This document shows, one piece after another, positions 8,761-17,103 of a stretch of DNA of 43,291 nt (position 1 is the stretch's first letter; each line of letters opens with the position of its first letter). This DNA is from a virus: positions 1-43,291 of the IMG/VR virus record IMGVR_UViG_3300050014_000169. One strand, 5' to 3'. The notes beneath the pieces are model-generated. The model ran no database searches, was not told the origin of the DNA, and worked only from the letters and a program-made list of their open reading frames with translations. A program made the position numbers and the translations under genes.

Positions 8761-8777
8761 ATTAAGGGGGTGCCAAT

Positions 8778-11700
8778 ATGCCAATACCTGATTATTTAAA
8801 GGCAGCATTCGCAGGTAAAAGTAAAATACCTGATTATTTGGCATCGGCTTTTCCCAATAAACCTGTACCCGTTGTTGCCCCCCCTGCACAAACTATTACT
8901 CGTTCTGCCACAACCAATTCAAATCTTCCTAACTTCCCCGCGCTTAACGCCGCTTCACATCCAACTTATAAGCAAATTATGAGTACGCCTGCGCCGAAAC
9001 TTACTGCGCAGCAACAACATGACGCAGATGCGCAAGCCGCCGGGCCAATGACACACAATCCCCTTGAACAGTGGCGAGTAATGCTTTTTGGGACACCAGC
9101 TGAAAAGAAAAAATTTAAATTACAACTCGATTATGTCACTCCTCCTAAACCCGCTTCCGCACCAGCAGCTGCTGTGCTTGGTGCACTAAATGATTTGGGT
9201 GCTGGCAATCTCACTACGGCCATGACAGGTGACGACAGACTTCAAAGGTATTTTGAAGCAGCTCAACAGCAACACCCCGTTGCTTATGGGGCTGGCAGTA
9301 TTGCGGGATATATTGCGCCTGGCTCTCTTGTTGATAAAGGTGTGAGCATGGCCGCAAGACCTTTACTTGAAAAAGTGGGTACAACCATTGCGGGTAAAAT
9401 TGCCTCTCGTGCCGCTACAGCCGCAGTTTCAAACGCCGCGCTTTTCGGTGCAAGCGATAAACTGCAAGGCGTATCAAATAGCCAAACCTTAAAAGATATG
9501 GCTCTACAAGGGCTTGTGGGTGGTGCTCTTGGCGGCGGTATGAGTGCTATAGGCGCACGCTCAGCTATAAAAACAGCAACAAGGGAATTAGGGGCAAAGG
9601 GGCTTGTTACGCCTGCTTCTAAAATTCCGTCAAACATTGCGAAAGCCGCAGAAGATAGAGCCGTGGCAAATGCCACCAAGACATTCGGGATAGGCAAGGA
9701 ACCTGCATTAACGCCCACAGCCGCTAAACTTTCACCGGTGGTGAATGATGTGGTTAAGGCAAATACGGCACTCACAAAGGCACAGGTGGGCGCAGGGAAC
9801 GTGTTGAAGCCCATAAATACTATTGACAAAATAGTTTCGGGCAAACCTACTTTATTGCAAAATATGAAAACTACCCTTACCCCAACAGCAGGCAGACCTA
9901 AAGCAATTTTGAGTGATTTGTACCAGCGTTTTGTCAATGTTCAAAATCCAACAAAAGCATTTTCAAAAGCGGCAGGGGCTAAAGTTGCGTCTGAAAACCC
10001 CTACATTCTTTCAATGAACGCATCAAATTCAGGCGGTGTATCTAATTTTATTCTCAATGAGGGGTTGGCCGATAAAAGCGGTAATATCATAGGCAAAAGT
10101 TTTAAAGATGTTACAGCCGAAATCCCCAAGACACAGCAGAACGCATTCGAGGACTATTTACTGAATAAACACAATATTTCACGTACCGCAGAGGGCAAAC
10201 CTGTATTTACCACGGATATAAACGGCAATAAAGTTGATTCCACTGTTTCAAAGCAGGTGGTCGCCGCTTACGAAAAAGACCATCCTAACTTTAAAACTGC
10301 AAGTGAAAATCTTCAAAAGTGGTGGGGATCATTTATTGACGAATGGGGTGTCAATTCAGGACTTATTTCAGAAGATACAGCAAAGGTTATGAGAAAAACA
10401 TACCCAGATTATGTGCCGACATACAGAGACTTTGCAGATATTGAACGCACGAGCGGAGTTAAGGGGGCAAAATCAGAGTTTGTAAATCAATCCAACACTC
10501 TTAAGAAAGCAACAGGCAGTGACCGCAATGTGATAAGCCCTATGCAGTCATTTACTCAACTCGTTCAGAAAATGGTCAAGGCCTCAAAATATAATGAAGT
10601 CGGTCAAGCAATCGTTAAAGCAATTAAAAAAAGTCCTGATGAATTACGTGCTTTTGCTGAAATTGTACCCGAAAAAGACTCTTTCAATCTCGGAAATAAT
10701 CTTGAAAATGGCATCGATGAACTTTCAGTACAATGGAAAAATGCAACATCTGATTTATCAAAGAATAATATTGTGCGTGTCATGGTAGGCGGTGAACCTG
10801 TTCACATTCAGATTAACGATAAGTCGTTTTTGAGGGCGTTGACAGGCGCAGATCAGCAACCTTCCGCTAATCTCGCCGCAAAAGTGCTAAGAAAAGGTAC
10901 CGGCACTTATAAGGCACTTATCACAGGAGATAACCCTTTGTTTGCACTAACGAATATTGCCCGTGACGTTCCGACCTATCTAATAAATGGCACTGAAAAT
11001 AACCCTATCAAAGCACTCGGCACTCTTGGAAAAGCTGCCAAAGGCGTACTGACAAACTCAAAAGAATTTCAGGAATATAAGGCTCTTGGCGGTGGCGGTG
11101 GCGGTTTCTTTAAACAGGATTACGCCAGCCTCGGTAAAAAAGGCGGATTAATATCAAAAGTCGAAAAGTTTAATAACGCAACAGAACAAACCCCTCGTTT
11201 TGCCGAATATTTATCAACTAAAAATAAACTCGGCAATACTTACGATGCAAAGGTGCAAGGGCTTTACAATGCAAACGACGTTACAACAAACTTTGCACGA
11301 CACGGCGATGTAACAAAGTCAGTCGATATGGGAGTACCTTATCTCAACCCAGGGGTACAAGGCCTTGATAAAATTATAAGGCAAGTGGTTACCCACCCAG
11401 TAGGCACTCTTGTAAAGGGCGTTGTCGCTGTCACACTGCCCACGGTGGCACTTGACGCTATCAACTGGAACAACCCAAATTATCAGGCGCTCGATAACCG
11501 CACAAAAGATAATTACTTTCTTATTCCGAATGGACTTGATAAAGATGCAAATGGGCAAGCAAAGACATTTATTAAAATTCCTAAGTCACGTGAGTTTGGT
11601 GTGCTTTTTGGTTCTTTGGCAGAACGAATTACACGTCAAGTAATGGGACAGCCCAATTCATTTAAGGGTTTTGGAAGTTCGGCAATGTCAAATATCGCGC

Positions 11701-12650
11701 CTGCTAATCCTATTTCGAGTAACTTCTTCACACCTGTCGCCACGTTGGCAACAGGAGGGAATAAGGACTGGGCAGGTCGTCCAATAGTTCCGGCAGCACT
11801 TCAAAATTTATCACCTAAAAATCAGTATGATGAAAAGACTTCTGAAATTGCAAAGTCGTTAGGCAATATGACAGGAATGTCACCCAAACAAATTGACTAT
11901 CTCATTACTTCTTATATGGGCGTAATAGGCCAGTTGGGATTACCTTTTGCGACAAAATCAAGTTACGGCAGTAATGTCGGAGGCAACCTGTTAAGCCCTG
12001 TAACACGCAAATTTACCTCAGATCCGCTTTACAGCAATCAAGCAGTGCAAGACTTTTACGACAACGCTCAAAAGGCAAAAACAGCCGCAGCAGATAAAAA
12101 CTTCTCATTAGGTGCAAATAGCCAAACAACCCCCGAAGATACCATCAACAGCCAATTCACGGCTGCACAGACTAAAATGTTGGCACTTCAAAAGCAGATC
12201 AACGCTTTAAATTCCGGTGGCGACTTGCAAAAGCAAAGCAAAATATTATCGTTACGCCAGCAGATGGTTCAGACCGCAACTGATGCAAACAGTCTAATGA
12301 CTGGCAAATTAACACCGCAGCAAAGTTTAGCAAATAGCCTATCTCAGTTCTCAGCAAGTAAAACAAATAAATCAGATGAAATCAAGCAATACGTTATACA
12401 AAATCCATCAATAGGTGCAGGAACACTATCAAGCAAATTTAGCATATCAATTACACAATCAAGGGATGTTGTTAGAAGTGTTAAGGATAGTTCAACAACT
12501 TCAACATATTCAGAATCGGTTAAAAAGTATTTAGGGTTGAGTAAAGCGGATATGCTGAAATATTATGATGCACTTGACCCACAATCCAAAGCATTACTTG
12601 ACAGCCAATTATCAGCAAGCGGATTAAACCGATATGGTAATAAAAAATAG
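8778..12650 (+). CDS. Giant internal virion protein with LPD38-like region
   Basis: The largest gene, 1290 residues. The N-terminus carries a short repeat: IPDYLKAAFAG (residues 3-13) and IPDYLASAFPN (17-27). Residues about 150-265 are Ala/Gly-rich and could insert in membranes. The region about 685-935 (TGDNPLFALTNIARDVPTYL, then ATEQTPRFAEYL, then DVTTNFARHGD) resembles the large-polyvalent-protein-associated domain LPD38 that is common in ejected podoviral proteins. A helical C-terminus contains Gln-rich coils (about 1120-1190) and a short HTH-like segment. Start after AAGGGGGTGCCAAT. It most likely is packaged in the capsid and ejected with DNA. It replaces a tape measure in this gene order. 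Confidence 0.6.
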   Translation: MPIPDYLKAAFAGKSKIPDYLASAFPNKPVPVVAPPAQTITRSATTNSNLPNFPALNAASHPTYKQIMSTPAPKLTAQQQHDADAQAAGPMTHNPLEQWRVMLFGTPAEKKKFKLQLDYVTPPKPASAPAAAVLGALNDLGAGNLTTAMTGDDRLQRYFEAAQQQHPVAYGAGSIAGYIAPGSLVDKGVSMAARPLLEKVGTTIAGKIASRAATAAVSNAALFGASDKLQGVSNSQTLKDMALQGLVGGALGGGMSAIGARSAIKTATRELGAKGLVTPASKIPSNIAKAAEDRAVANATKTFGIGKEPALTPTAAKLSPVVNDVVKANTALTKAQVGAGNVLKPINTIDKIVSGKPTLLQNMKTTLTPTAGRPKAILSDLYQRFVNVQNPTKAFSKAAGAKVASENPYILSMNASNSGGVSNFILNEGLADKSGNIIGKSFKDVTAEIPKTQQNAFEDYLLNKHNISRTAEGKPVFTTDINGNKVDSTVSKQVVAAYEKDHPNFKTASENLQKWWGSFIDEWGVNSGLISEDTAKVMRKTYPDYVPTYRDFADIERTSGVKGAKSEFVNQSNTLKKATGSDRNVISPMQSFTQLVQKMVKASKYNEVGQAIVKAIKKSPDELRAFAEIVPEKDSFNLGNNLENGIDELSVQWKNATSDLSKNNIVRVMVGGEPVHIQINDKSFLRALTGADQQPSANLAAKVLRKGTGTYKALITGDNPLFALTNIARDVPTYLINGTENNPIKALGTLGKAAKGVLTNSKEFQEYKALGGGGGGFFKQDYASLGKKGGLISKVEKFNNATEQTPRFAEYLSTKNKLGNTYDAKVQGLYNANDVTTNFARHGDVTKSVDMGVPYLNPGVQGLDKIIRQVVTHPVGTLVKGVVAVTLPTVALDAINWNNPNYQALDNRTKDNYFLIPNGLDKDANGQAKTFIKIPKSREFGVLFGSLAERITRQVMGQPNSFKGFGSSAMSNIAPANPISSNFFTPVATLATGGNKDWAGRPIVPAALQNLSPKNQYDEKTSEIAKSLGNMTGMSPKQIDYLITSYMGVIGQLGLPFATKSSYGSNVGGNLLSPVTRKFTSDPLYSNQAVQDFYDNAQKAKTAAADKNFSLGANSQTTPEDTINSQFTAAQTKMLALQKQINALNSGGDLQKQSKILSLRQQMVQTATDANSLMTGKLTPQQSLANSLSQFSASKTNKSDEIKQYVIQNPSIGAGTLSSKFSISITQSRDVVRSVKDSSTTSTYSESVKKYLGLSKADMLKYYDALDPQSKALLDSQLSASGLNRYGNKK

Positions 12651-12659
12651 GAGGAAAAT

Positions 12660-13658
12660 ATGAAAGTGTATTTAGACCCGGGCCATGGCGGCGCAGACAG
12701 CGGAGAAGCCGCAAACGGTATACTCGAAAAGAATGTCAATCTATCGGTGGCACTCAAATTAAAGCCTCTACTTATAGCGGCGGGGTTGGAAGTCAAACAG
12801 TCCCGCGAAACTGATGTATTCATAAACGTAAATGACCGCCCTGTAATGGCTAACTCATGGGGCGCAGACCTCTTTATAAGCATACACCACAACGGCGGTA
12901 AAGGTATAGGCTATGAGATTTACAAGAGCATTTCAGGCAGTTGTAACGACCTTTCCGCTAAGATAGCGGCAGAATACGAGAAACTCGGCCGCAAGCCTCA
13001 CAATGGCGGCGCTCAGACAAAAACAGGCTCTGACGGCAAGGATTATTATGCGGTCATAAGGGACACAAACATGCCTGCTATTCTCTCGGAATTCTGTTAT
13101 CTTGACAGCTCAGACGTGACCGCCATAGACAGCGATTTGAAGCAGGCGCAGGAGGCACAAGCCATGGCAAGCGGTATACTTGCCCACTTAGGTATTAAGC
13201 CCGTGCAGGTCACGCAAACACCCTTACAACCGGTAAACATAGTTGCCGCCGTGGTGCCGAAGACCGCCTCCCCGATGCCCTCCGGTGACCCTGCTGTCAA
13301 AACATATCAGACTAAATTAAACCGTCTGCACATCGGCACACCGCTTGTGACTGACGGTGTTAGAGGGCCGATAACAATTAATGCGGTCAAACTGTTCCAG
13401 TCTGCGGTGGGTATCACCGTGGATGGCGTGTACGGCTCGCAGAGCGGTGGAGCGTATCAGGCCATAGTATCTAAACCCACGCTCAAACAAGGCTCTACAG
13501 GCATTACAGTTCGCTATATACAGTATCGGTTAGGATGTGCGATTGATGGGCAGTTCGGGGCAAAAACGGCGGCGGCAGTAAAAGCCTTTCAGTCTCGGAA
13601 TGGACTATCAACAGATGGAATAGTCGGAAATTTGACATGGATTAAATTGGTAGGTTAG
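12660..13658 (+). CDS. Endolysin: N-acetylmuramoyl-L-alanine amidase
   Basis: A 332-residue lysin cutting the amide bond between muramic acid and the stem peptide. Residues 1-175 are an Amidase_3 domain with zinc ligands H9 (LDPGHGG), E23 and H76 (SIHHNGG) and the catalytic glutamate E144 (ILSEFCYLD). Residues about 215-332 hold two PG_binding_1 repeats, one around VTDGVRGPITINAVKLFQ and one around IDGQFGAKTAAAVKAFQ. No signal peptide, so release depends on the holins encoded just downstream. Ribosome site AGGAGGAAAAT. The domain pair is typical of phages of Clostridia and Bacilli. Confidence 0.92.
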   Translation: MKVYLDPGHGGADSGEAANGILEKNVNLSVALKLKPLLIAAGLEVKQSRETDVFINVNDRPVMANSWGADLFISIHHNGGKGIGYEIYKSISGSCNDLSAKIAAEYEKLGRKPHNGGAQTKTGSDGKDYYAVIRDTNMPAILSEFCYLDSSDVTAIDSDLKQAQEAQAMASGILAHLGIKPVQVTQTPLQPVNIVAAVVPKTASPMPSGDPAVKTYQTKLNRLHIGTPLVTDGVRGPITINAVKLFQSAVGITVDGVYGSQSGGAYQAIVSKPTLKQGSTGITVRYIQYRLGCAIDGQFGAKTAAAVKAFQSRNGLSTDGIVGNLTWIKLVG

Positions 13659-13670
13659 GGGGAATGACGG

Positions 13671-14042
13671 GTGGAACAGGTGGTCGGAACACAGGCACAG
13701 ATAACAGCTCAACAGCAGGCGCAAATCACGGCTCAAATAGTGGCGGCAGCAGTGAGGGAGGCTGCAACAGCTACAGCGCAAGCAGTGAGGGAGACAGCAA
13801 CAGCAGCGGCAACGGTCAAAGAAAATGAAAACAACTCGGTATCAACCGAAATCGCACTCTTACAGCAAAAAATGGTTACTTTAGAGGGTCAAATGACTAA
13901 GTTTGATAACACATTTACGCTTATGTTTACAAAACTTGATGAGATCAATAAAGGGCGCCTGCCGTGGGCAGTTACAGCACTTATCTCACTTTTGACAACA
14001 GCATGCGGTATTTTAGCAACAGTTGCGATTTTGCATGGATAA
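13671..14042 (+). CDS. XhlA-like holin accessory protein
   Basis: A 123-residue protein starting at GTG behind AGGGGGAATGAC. Residues 1-60 are Gln/Ala/Thr-rich helical repeats (AQITAQQQAQITAQ), 60-98 a heptad-like coil (LLQQKMVTLEGQMTKFDNTF), and 100-121 one C-terminal transmembrane segment (WAVTALISLLTTACGILATV) ending near the last residue. This coil-plus-C-terminal-anchor design matches the XhlA family, which works with a holin and an endolysin in membrane damage. It lies between endolysin and holin genes. The low-complexity front is longer than in XhlA as I know it. Confidence 0.6.
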   Translation: MEQVVGTQAQITAQQQAQITAQIVAAAVREAATATAQAVRETATAAATVKENENNSVSTEIALLQQKMVTLEGQMTKFDNTFTLMFTKLDEINKGRLPWAVTALISLLTTACGILATVAILHG

Positions 14043-14067
14043 TAATAAAACGAAAGAGGTAAAAACA

Positions 14068-14340
14068 ATGGATGAAAACACAGTAGTAACCCCAGTAGAG
14101 GCACCGGTTACACCAGTAGTAACCCCAGTCACAGCCACAATCGTCAAACAATCTCGTTGGAAGTCCTCAATCCTTTGGGCATCAATCATAGCGCAGGTTA
14201 TTGTTATTGTTCAGATCACCGGCGTACTCAAAGATTTGGGATTTGATGCGGGTGTAGTTGGTAACATTGTTGCCGCAGTATTGCAACTACTTGTCACAGC
14301 GGGTGTACTCAACAATCCCAGCGACGCAGTTAATTTCTAA
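14068..14340 (+). CDS. Holin, phi-LC3-like
   Basis: A 90-residue protein. After a Thr/Val/Pro-rich start (VVTPVEAPVTPVVTPV) come SRWKSSILWASIIAQVIVIVQITGVL, a first membrane span, and VVGNIVAAVLQLLVTAGVLNNP, a second span; the closing GVLNNPSDAVNF resembles the end of phi-LC3-type holins. I chose the ATG at 14068, behind GAAAGAGGTAAAAACA, rather than an in-frame upstream codon that would overlap the previous gene. It would form the membrane lesions that let the endolysin reach peptidoglycan. Last gene of the late transcript before a strong terminator. Confidence 0.75.
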   Translation: MDENTVVTPVEAPVTPVVTPVTATIVKQSRWKSSILWASIIAQVIVIVQITGVLKDLGFDAGVVGNIVAAVLQLLVTAGVLNNPSDAVNF

Positions 14341-14366
14341 AGGTTCCGGAAAAACACGCCATAATT

Positions 14367-14400
14367 AAAGCCCCCAATTAAGGGGGCTTTCTGCTGCTTG
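14367..14400. terminator. Terminator ending the late operon
   Basis: AAAGCCCCC (14367-14375) pairs perfectly with GGGGGCTTT (14382-14390) around AATTAA, followed by TCTGCTGCTTGTTTTT. It ends the late transcript after the holin gene. Because the opposite-strand moron gene ends at 14404, the symmetric hairpin may serve both convergent transcripts. Confidence 0.8.
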
Positions 14401-14403
14401 TTT

Positions 14404-15126
14404 TTAGGGATAAAGGTTATAAATCGAAGCTAAATTGTTTAAATGATATGAGTTCTCATTTGATACGGCGTTTGACTTTGATACGGTCATGCTTGGCAAT
14501 GAGGATATGTCGGATTGCTCTGTGGCGTAATCGGTGTTTAATCGCACAAGCCCCGGTTTCTGATCGGTTAGGGTCTGCCCGTTCTCCATCATGATATTAT
14601 AGTACAGAAGTTCTTGCCTATCGGGTTCTGCTATACCACATTCAATGCGGTGCTTATTATAATCGTTATATTGCTTAAATGGTATATCATAATCGCTCTG
14701 CAACTTCGCAATCTCTGTGGTTGTATCTCTCGCATTCTCAGCCTTAAACCCGTCTATCTCGTTCTGCAACGCCGTAATCTGTGGGTCATACTGTGTATCT
14801 ATATCAGTCAGTACCGCCGTATGCCTATCATTCTCACCCTGTAGAGCCGCATTACGCGCATCCGTGTTATCAACCGTCGAAACCGTACTACTTGATACGT
14901 CCTGCGCCTGAACGTCCGGAGCAGACGAGAGAGCGGATGAAACTTCGCTTGATACTTCGCTCGACACTTCGCTCGAAACACTTGATGTATCTAATACTTG
15001 ATTTGTTGCATATGTCGGTTTGCTATTAACTGTTGCGTTCATCCCAACAACGGTTATTGCAAGTGGTATGCCAATAGCGGACGAAACAACTATAGCTCCA
15101 GCAGCTATTAATATTTTCTTGTTCAT
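14404..15126 (-). CDS. Membrane-anchored Ser-rich coiled-coil protein (moron)
   Basis: A 240-residue protein. I start it at MNKKILIAAGAIV (15126) behind AGAGGGAAATTTT; a longer reading frame has no ribosome site. Residues 4-28 are one hydrophobic segment without a lipobox Cys, so either a signal anchor or a cleavable signal. Residues about 48-75 hold repeated SSEV units encoded by 12-bp tandem repeats, then a Ser/Ala/Thr linker; residues 95-165 look like a long coiled coil (LTDIDTQYDPQITALQNEID). Own promoter: TTTACA (15173-15178), 16-bp spacer, TATACT (15151-15156), both on the minus strand. Between lysis genes and attP and opposite to both, it looks like a lysogenic-conversion gene exposed on the cell surface. 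Function unknown. Confidence 0.65.
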   Translation of the reverse strand: MNKKILIAAGAIVVSSAIGIPLAITVVGMNATVNSKPTYATNQVLDTSSVSSEVSSEVSSEVSSALSSAPDVQAQDVSSSTVSTVDNTDARNAALQGENDRHTAVLTDIDTQYDPQITALQNEIDGFKAENARDTTTEIAKLQSDYDIPFKQYNDYNKHRIECGIAEPDRQELLYYNIMMENGQTLTDQKPGLVRLNTDYATEQSDISSLPSMTVSKSNAVSNENSYHLNNLASIYNLYP

Positions 15127-15150
15127 AAAATTTCCCTCTTTCTCCATTAC

Positions 15151-15178
15151 AGTATATACCTGTGGTTTTATTTGTAAA
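15151..15178 (-). promoter_or_regulatory. Promoter of the minus-strand moron
   Basis: On the minus strand, TTTACA (15173-15178) and TATACT (15151-15156) stand 16 bases apart, about 25 bases before the start codon at 15126. Both boxes are close to the sigma-A consensus. This gives the surface-protein gene expression independent of the late operon, as expected for a prophage-expressed moron. Confidence 0.5.
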
Positions 15179-15204
15179 GAGATATTTTGAAATAATGTTA
15201 ATTT

Positions 15205-15247
15205 CGTGTTGCATATCATGTTGCATAGACCGTAAAAATGCAACATA
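15205..15247. promoter_or_regulatory. Integrase arm-type site, P side
   Basis: A 22-bp element beginning CGTGTTGCAT at 15205-15226 is repeated with one mismatch at 15422-15443, on the other side of the tRNA/tmRNA-like core. Each copy itself contains two TGTTGCAT units 12-13 bp apart, and an inverted unit ATGCAACAT follows at 15239-15247. The arrangement, flanking the core next to the integrase gene, is what arm-type binding sites look like. Binding is an inference. Confidence 0.5.
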
Positions 15248-15320
15248 TCCATGTAAAATCTAATTAATTCAAGTAAAAATAAATATACTGAACATAGTGC
15301 TCAAGCCGCATGGCATAAGG

Positions 15321-15345
15321 AAAGCCGCCCATTCAGGCGGCTTTT
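15321..15345. terminator. Terminator beside attP
   Basis: AAAGCCGCC (15321-15329) pairs with GGCGGCTTT (15336-15344) around the loop CATTCA, followed by one more T, AATT. Stem and loop are nearly the same as the terminator at 34758-34777. It lies 5 bases from the attP core and likely ends the integrase message after the stop at 15414, as well as any transcript from the other side. Confidence 0.65.
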
Positions 15346-15349
15346 AATT

Positions 15350-15378
15350 GGTGGAGGCGAGGGGAGTTGAACCCCTTA
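15350..15378 (-). other. attP core: 3' end of a tmRNA or tRNA-Ala-like gene
   Basis: Read on the minus strand the segment gives AGGGG-TTCAACT-CCCCT, a 5-bp T stem with a canonical 7-base T loop, followed by CGCCTCC, discriminator A and CCA. The acceptor half-strand with U70 would pair with a 5' strand GGGGGCG to give the G3-U70 pair of alanine-accepting RNAs, so the host target is a tmRNA (ssrA) or tRNA-Ala gene. Only the 3' end is present; no tRNA body precedes it. Its place right after the integrase gene marks it as the phage copy of the attachment core; integration would restore the host gene. Confidence 0.75.
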
Positions 15379-15413
15379 AAAATGTTCTTTAAGCCGCCTA
15401 TAATAGCCATTTG

Positions 15414-16463
15414 TCAATCGTCGTGTTGCATTTCATGTTGCATGATTTTTTCAAAACGGCTGTCTATAGCCTCATTTATTGACTGCCTTTTATTTATAGT
15501 TGTGTGCTCATATCGTTTTTTATATATATCGCTGCCCCACCCTCCGCGCTCCGCAATGTATTTATCGGGGACGTTTTCTTCAAGCATTATCGTTGCGTTT
15601 GTGTGGCGCAGATCGTGAAAACGAAACGGCCCTACTCCTGCCCTACTGCAAATCCGCACAAACCTCTTATATATTGCTTGCCCCGACAGACTTGTTATAT
15701 ATTTTCTATCATCTGTAATCAATACGTCCATTCTCTGTTGAATATATGCTGGGAATGATATAGCACGTGTTCCTTTCTTTGATTTTGTGCCTTTTTCAAC
15801 GGCTCCATCGTCACCCTGAACGATAGCTTTTTCAACAACTACTTTACCGTTACCCATTTTAGAACATTTGAGCCCTCTGATTTCTGACACGCGCAAACCA
15901 AGCCAAGAGGCAAGGAGTATCGGCAGTTCCATTTCGGTACCGTAAGCCAAAACATATATCTTTCGCAAATCATCATCGAGCGGCACATCTTTAATCGTGG
16001 GATAAACGGTTGGCAAGTCTATTCTATATTTAAAATCAGGCCGGTATTTTTTGAGGACTGTGTTCAATAGGCCGAAAGCGTTGTATACAGTTTTGGGGGA
16101 ATACTTCCCTGCCTCATTATTAACTTCGTTTTTTATAATTTTTTCTGTTAATTTTACAAGTTTTACGGTTAAAATTACTTTTAAATGGCTCTTTTGTATT
16201 CTGTGATATCCGGCAATCGTAGCAGGAGACAATATATTGCTTAACGAGGCTATATGCGCGTCTATGGCTTCGCTGACGGTCATGTTGGCACCGTCTGATG
16301 TAATTGCCTTGTAATGTTCCTGCCACTCCATAGCGGCAAGGTTAGCCTTGCGCTCGGTGGATTCCGTAAAGGATTTATATTGACGTTTGCCACTTGCGTC
16401 TTTACCGGCGTATACAAGAACACGCCAGTTCCCGTCTTTACTAAGCTTTTTAGCGTTTGCCAT
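15414..16463 (-). CDS. int: Tyrosine integrase
   Basis: A 349-residue site-specific recombinase. Residues 10-55 are an arm-binding beta domain (NWRVLVYAGKDASGKRQYKS), 60-150 the SAM-like core-binding domain, 160-340 the catalytic domain with R191 (LGLRVSEIRG), a beta-hairpin lysine (about K229), H283-x-x-R286 (HDLRHT), W309 in place of the second His, and nucleophile Y318 (KRYEHT). All catalytic positions are intact and normally spaced. The gene runs toward the attP core, and its last codons overlap one arm-site repeat (15422-15443). It belongs to the lysogeny group with the repressor upstream. Confidence 0.95.
   Translation of the reverse strand: MANAKKLSKDGNWRVLVYAGKDASGKRQYKSFTESTERKANLAAMEWQEHYKAITSDGANMTVSEAIDAHIASLSNILSPATIAGYHRIQKSHLKVILTVKLVKLTEKIIKNEVNNEAGKYSPKTVYNAFGLLNTVLKKYRPDFKYRIDLPTVYPTIKDVPLDDDLRKIYVLAYGTEMELPILLASWLGLRVSEIRGLKCSKMGNGKVVVEKAIVQGDDGAVEKGTKSKKGTRAISFPAYIQQRMDVLITDDRKYITSLSGQAIYKRFVRICSRAGVGPFRFHDLRHTNATIMLEENVPDKYIAERGGWGSDIYKKRYEHTTINKRQSINEAIDSRFEKIMQHEMQHDD
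15422..15443. promoter_or_regulatory. Integrase arm-type site, P' side
   Basis: Second copy of the 22-bp element beginning CGTGTTGCAT (first at 15205-15226; one mismatch). It lies inside the last codons of the integrase gene, where it encodes QHEMQH, so coding sequence and binding site are superimposed. Together with the first copy it brackets the 15350-15378 core. Confidence 0.45.
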
Positions 16464-16473
16464 GTTCTCACCT

Positions 16474-17046
16474 CTATGTCAATTGTCTTTCTTTTTCTGC
16501 TTCGTTTTCTTTGTCTGCTCTACTTTGTATTTCACCCATTAATACGCATTTTTCCATAAAACCAAGTTTTACTATTCTCGACTGAAACTGATTGTAAAAA
16601 TCCATAAGGTCTTCATCTGAAGCAACGCCAAGTTTTTCACCTAAGTATATGCATTTCTGTCTATATACTACTGATAAAAGGCCATAATACTGTTTGTTAA
16701 AAAATTCTTCGTGTAGATCGTTTCGCGTACTTTTGTTAAAGAATGACACCAATATAGAGATTATGGCTAAGTCTCGTCCCCAAGATACTCCGTTACTAAA
16801 AAATATAATCCAATATGCATTAGAACTTATGGCAAAAACTATAACCATAGCGCCTATGTATATAAGCGGATAAGCTATGAGATAGATGAACTGTTTTAAA
16901 ATTATTGCGATTTTTGTTTCTCTTTTTATGCTGTAATAAATGGATAAAGGCAAACTATAAAACAAACTGTAAATAATTTGACAGCAGAAAAAATAATGAG
17001 CAATAAAAGAAATTGCCAGTGAAAGTAAAAATATAAAAACGTTCAC
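16474..17046 (-). CDS. Membrane protein of the lysogeny region
   Basis: A 190-residue protein with three or four predicted membrane segments in the first 100 residues (FIFLLSLAISFIAHYFFC, IAIILKQFIYLIAYPLIYIG, VIVFAISSNAYWIIFF, DLAIISILVSFF) followed by a charged cytoplasmic tail rich in Lys, Glu and Tyr ending AEKERQLT. It lies between integrase and repressor and would be expressed from the prophage. Genes at this place often protect the lysogen (superinfection exclusion or immunity helpers), but no family is recognised. The sequence is AT-rich relative to the structural genes, which hints at separate acquisition. Confidence 0.6.
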   Translation of the reverse strand: MNVFIFLLSLAISFIAHYFFCCQIIYSLFYSLPLSIYYSIKRETKIAIILKQFIYLIAYPLIYIGAMVIVFAISSNAYWIIFFSNGVSWGRDLAIISILVSFFNKSTRNDLHEEFFNKQYYGLLSVVYRQKCIYLGEKLGVASDEDLMDFYNQFQSRIVKLGFMEKCVLMGEIQSRADKENEAEKERQLT

Positions 17047-17103
17047 TTCATCCCGCCCTATTCTTTATATATTACCCTTTCGGGAAATACGCAAATAAAT
17101 CTA

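Noticed and set aside
9284-9937. Long minus-strand open frame (217 aa) under the 1290-aa gene
   Set aside because: No ribosome site, Ala/Pro-rich shadow composition, and complete overlap with a well-supported long gene on the other strand.
8778-12650. Tape-measure protein of a long tail
   Set aside because: No tail tube, tail chaperone frameshift, sheath or baseplate genes exist; gene order is that of short-tailed phages, and the protein lacks a continuous coiled-coil body.
15350-15378. A complete tRNA gene beside the integrase
   Set aside because: Only the T arm and acceptor 3' strand are present; no anticodon or D arm can be folded from the flanks. It is an attachment core.
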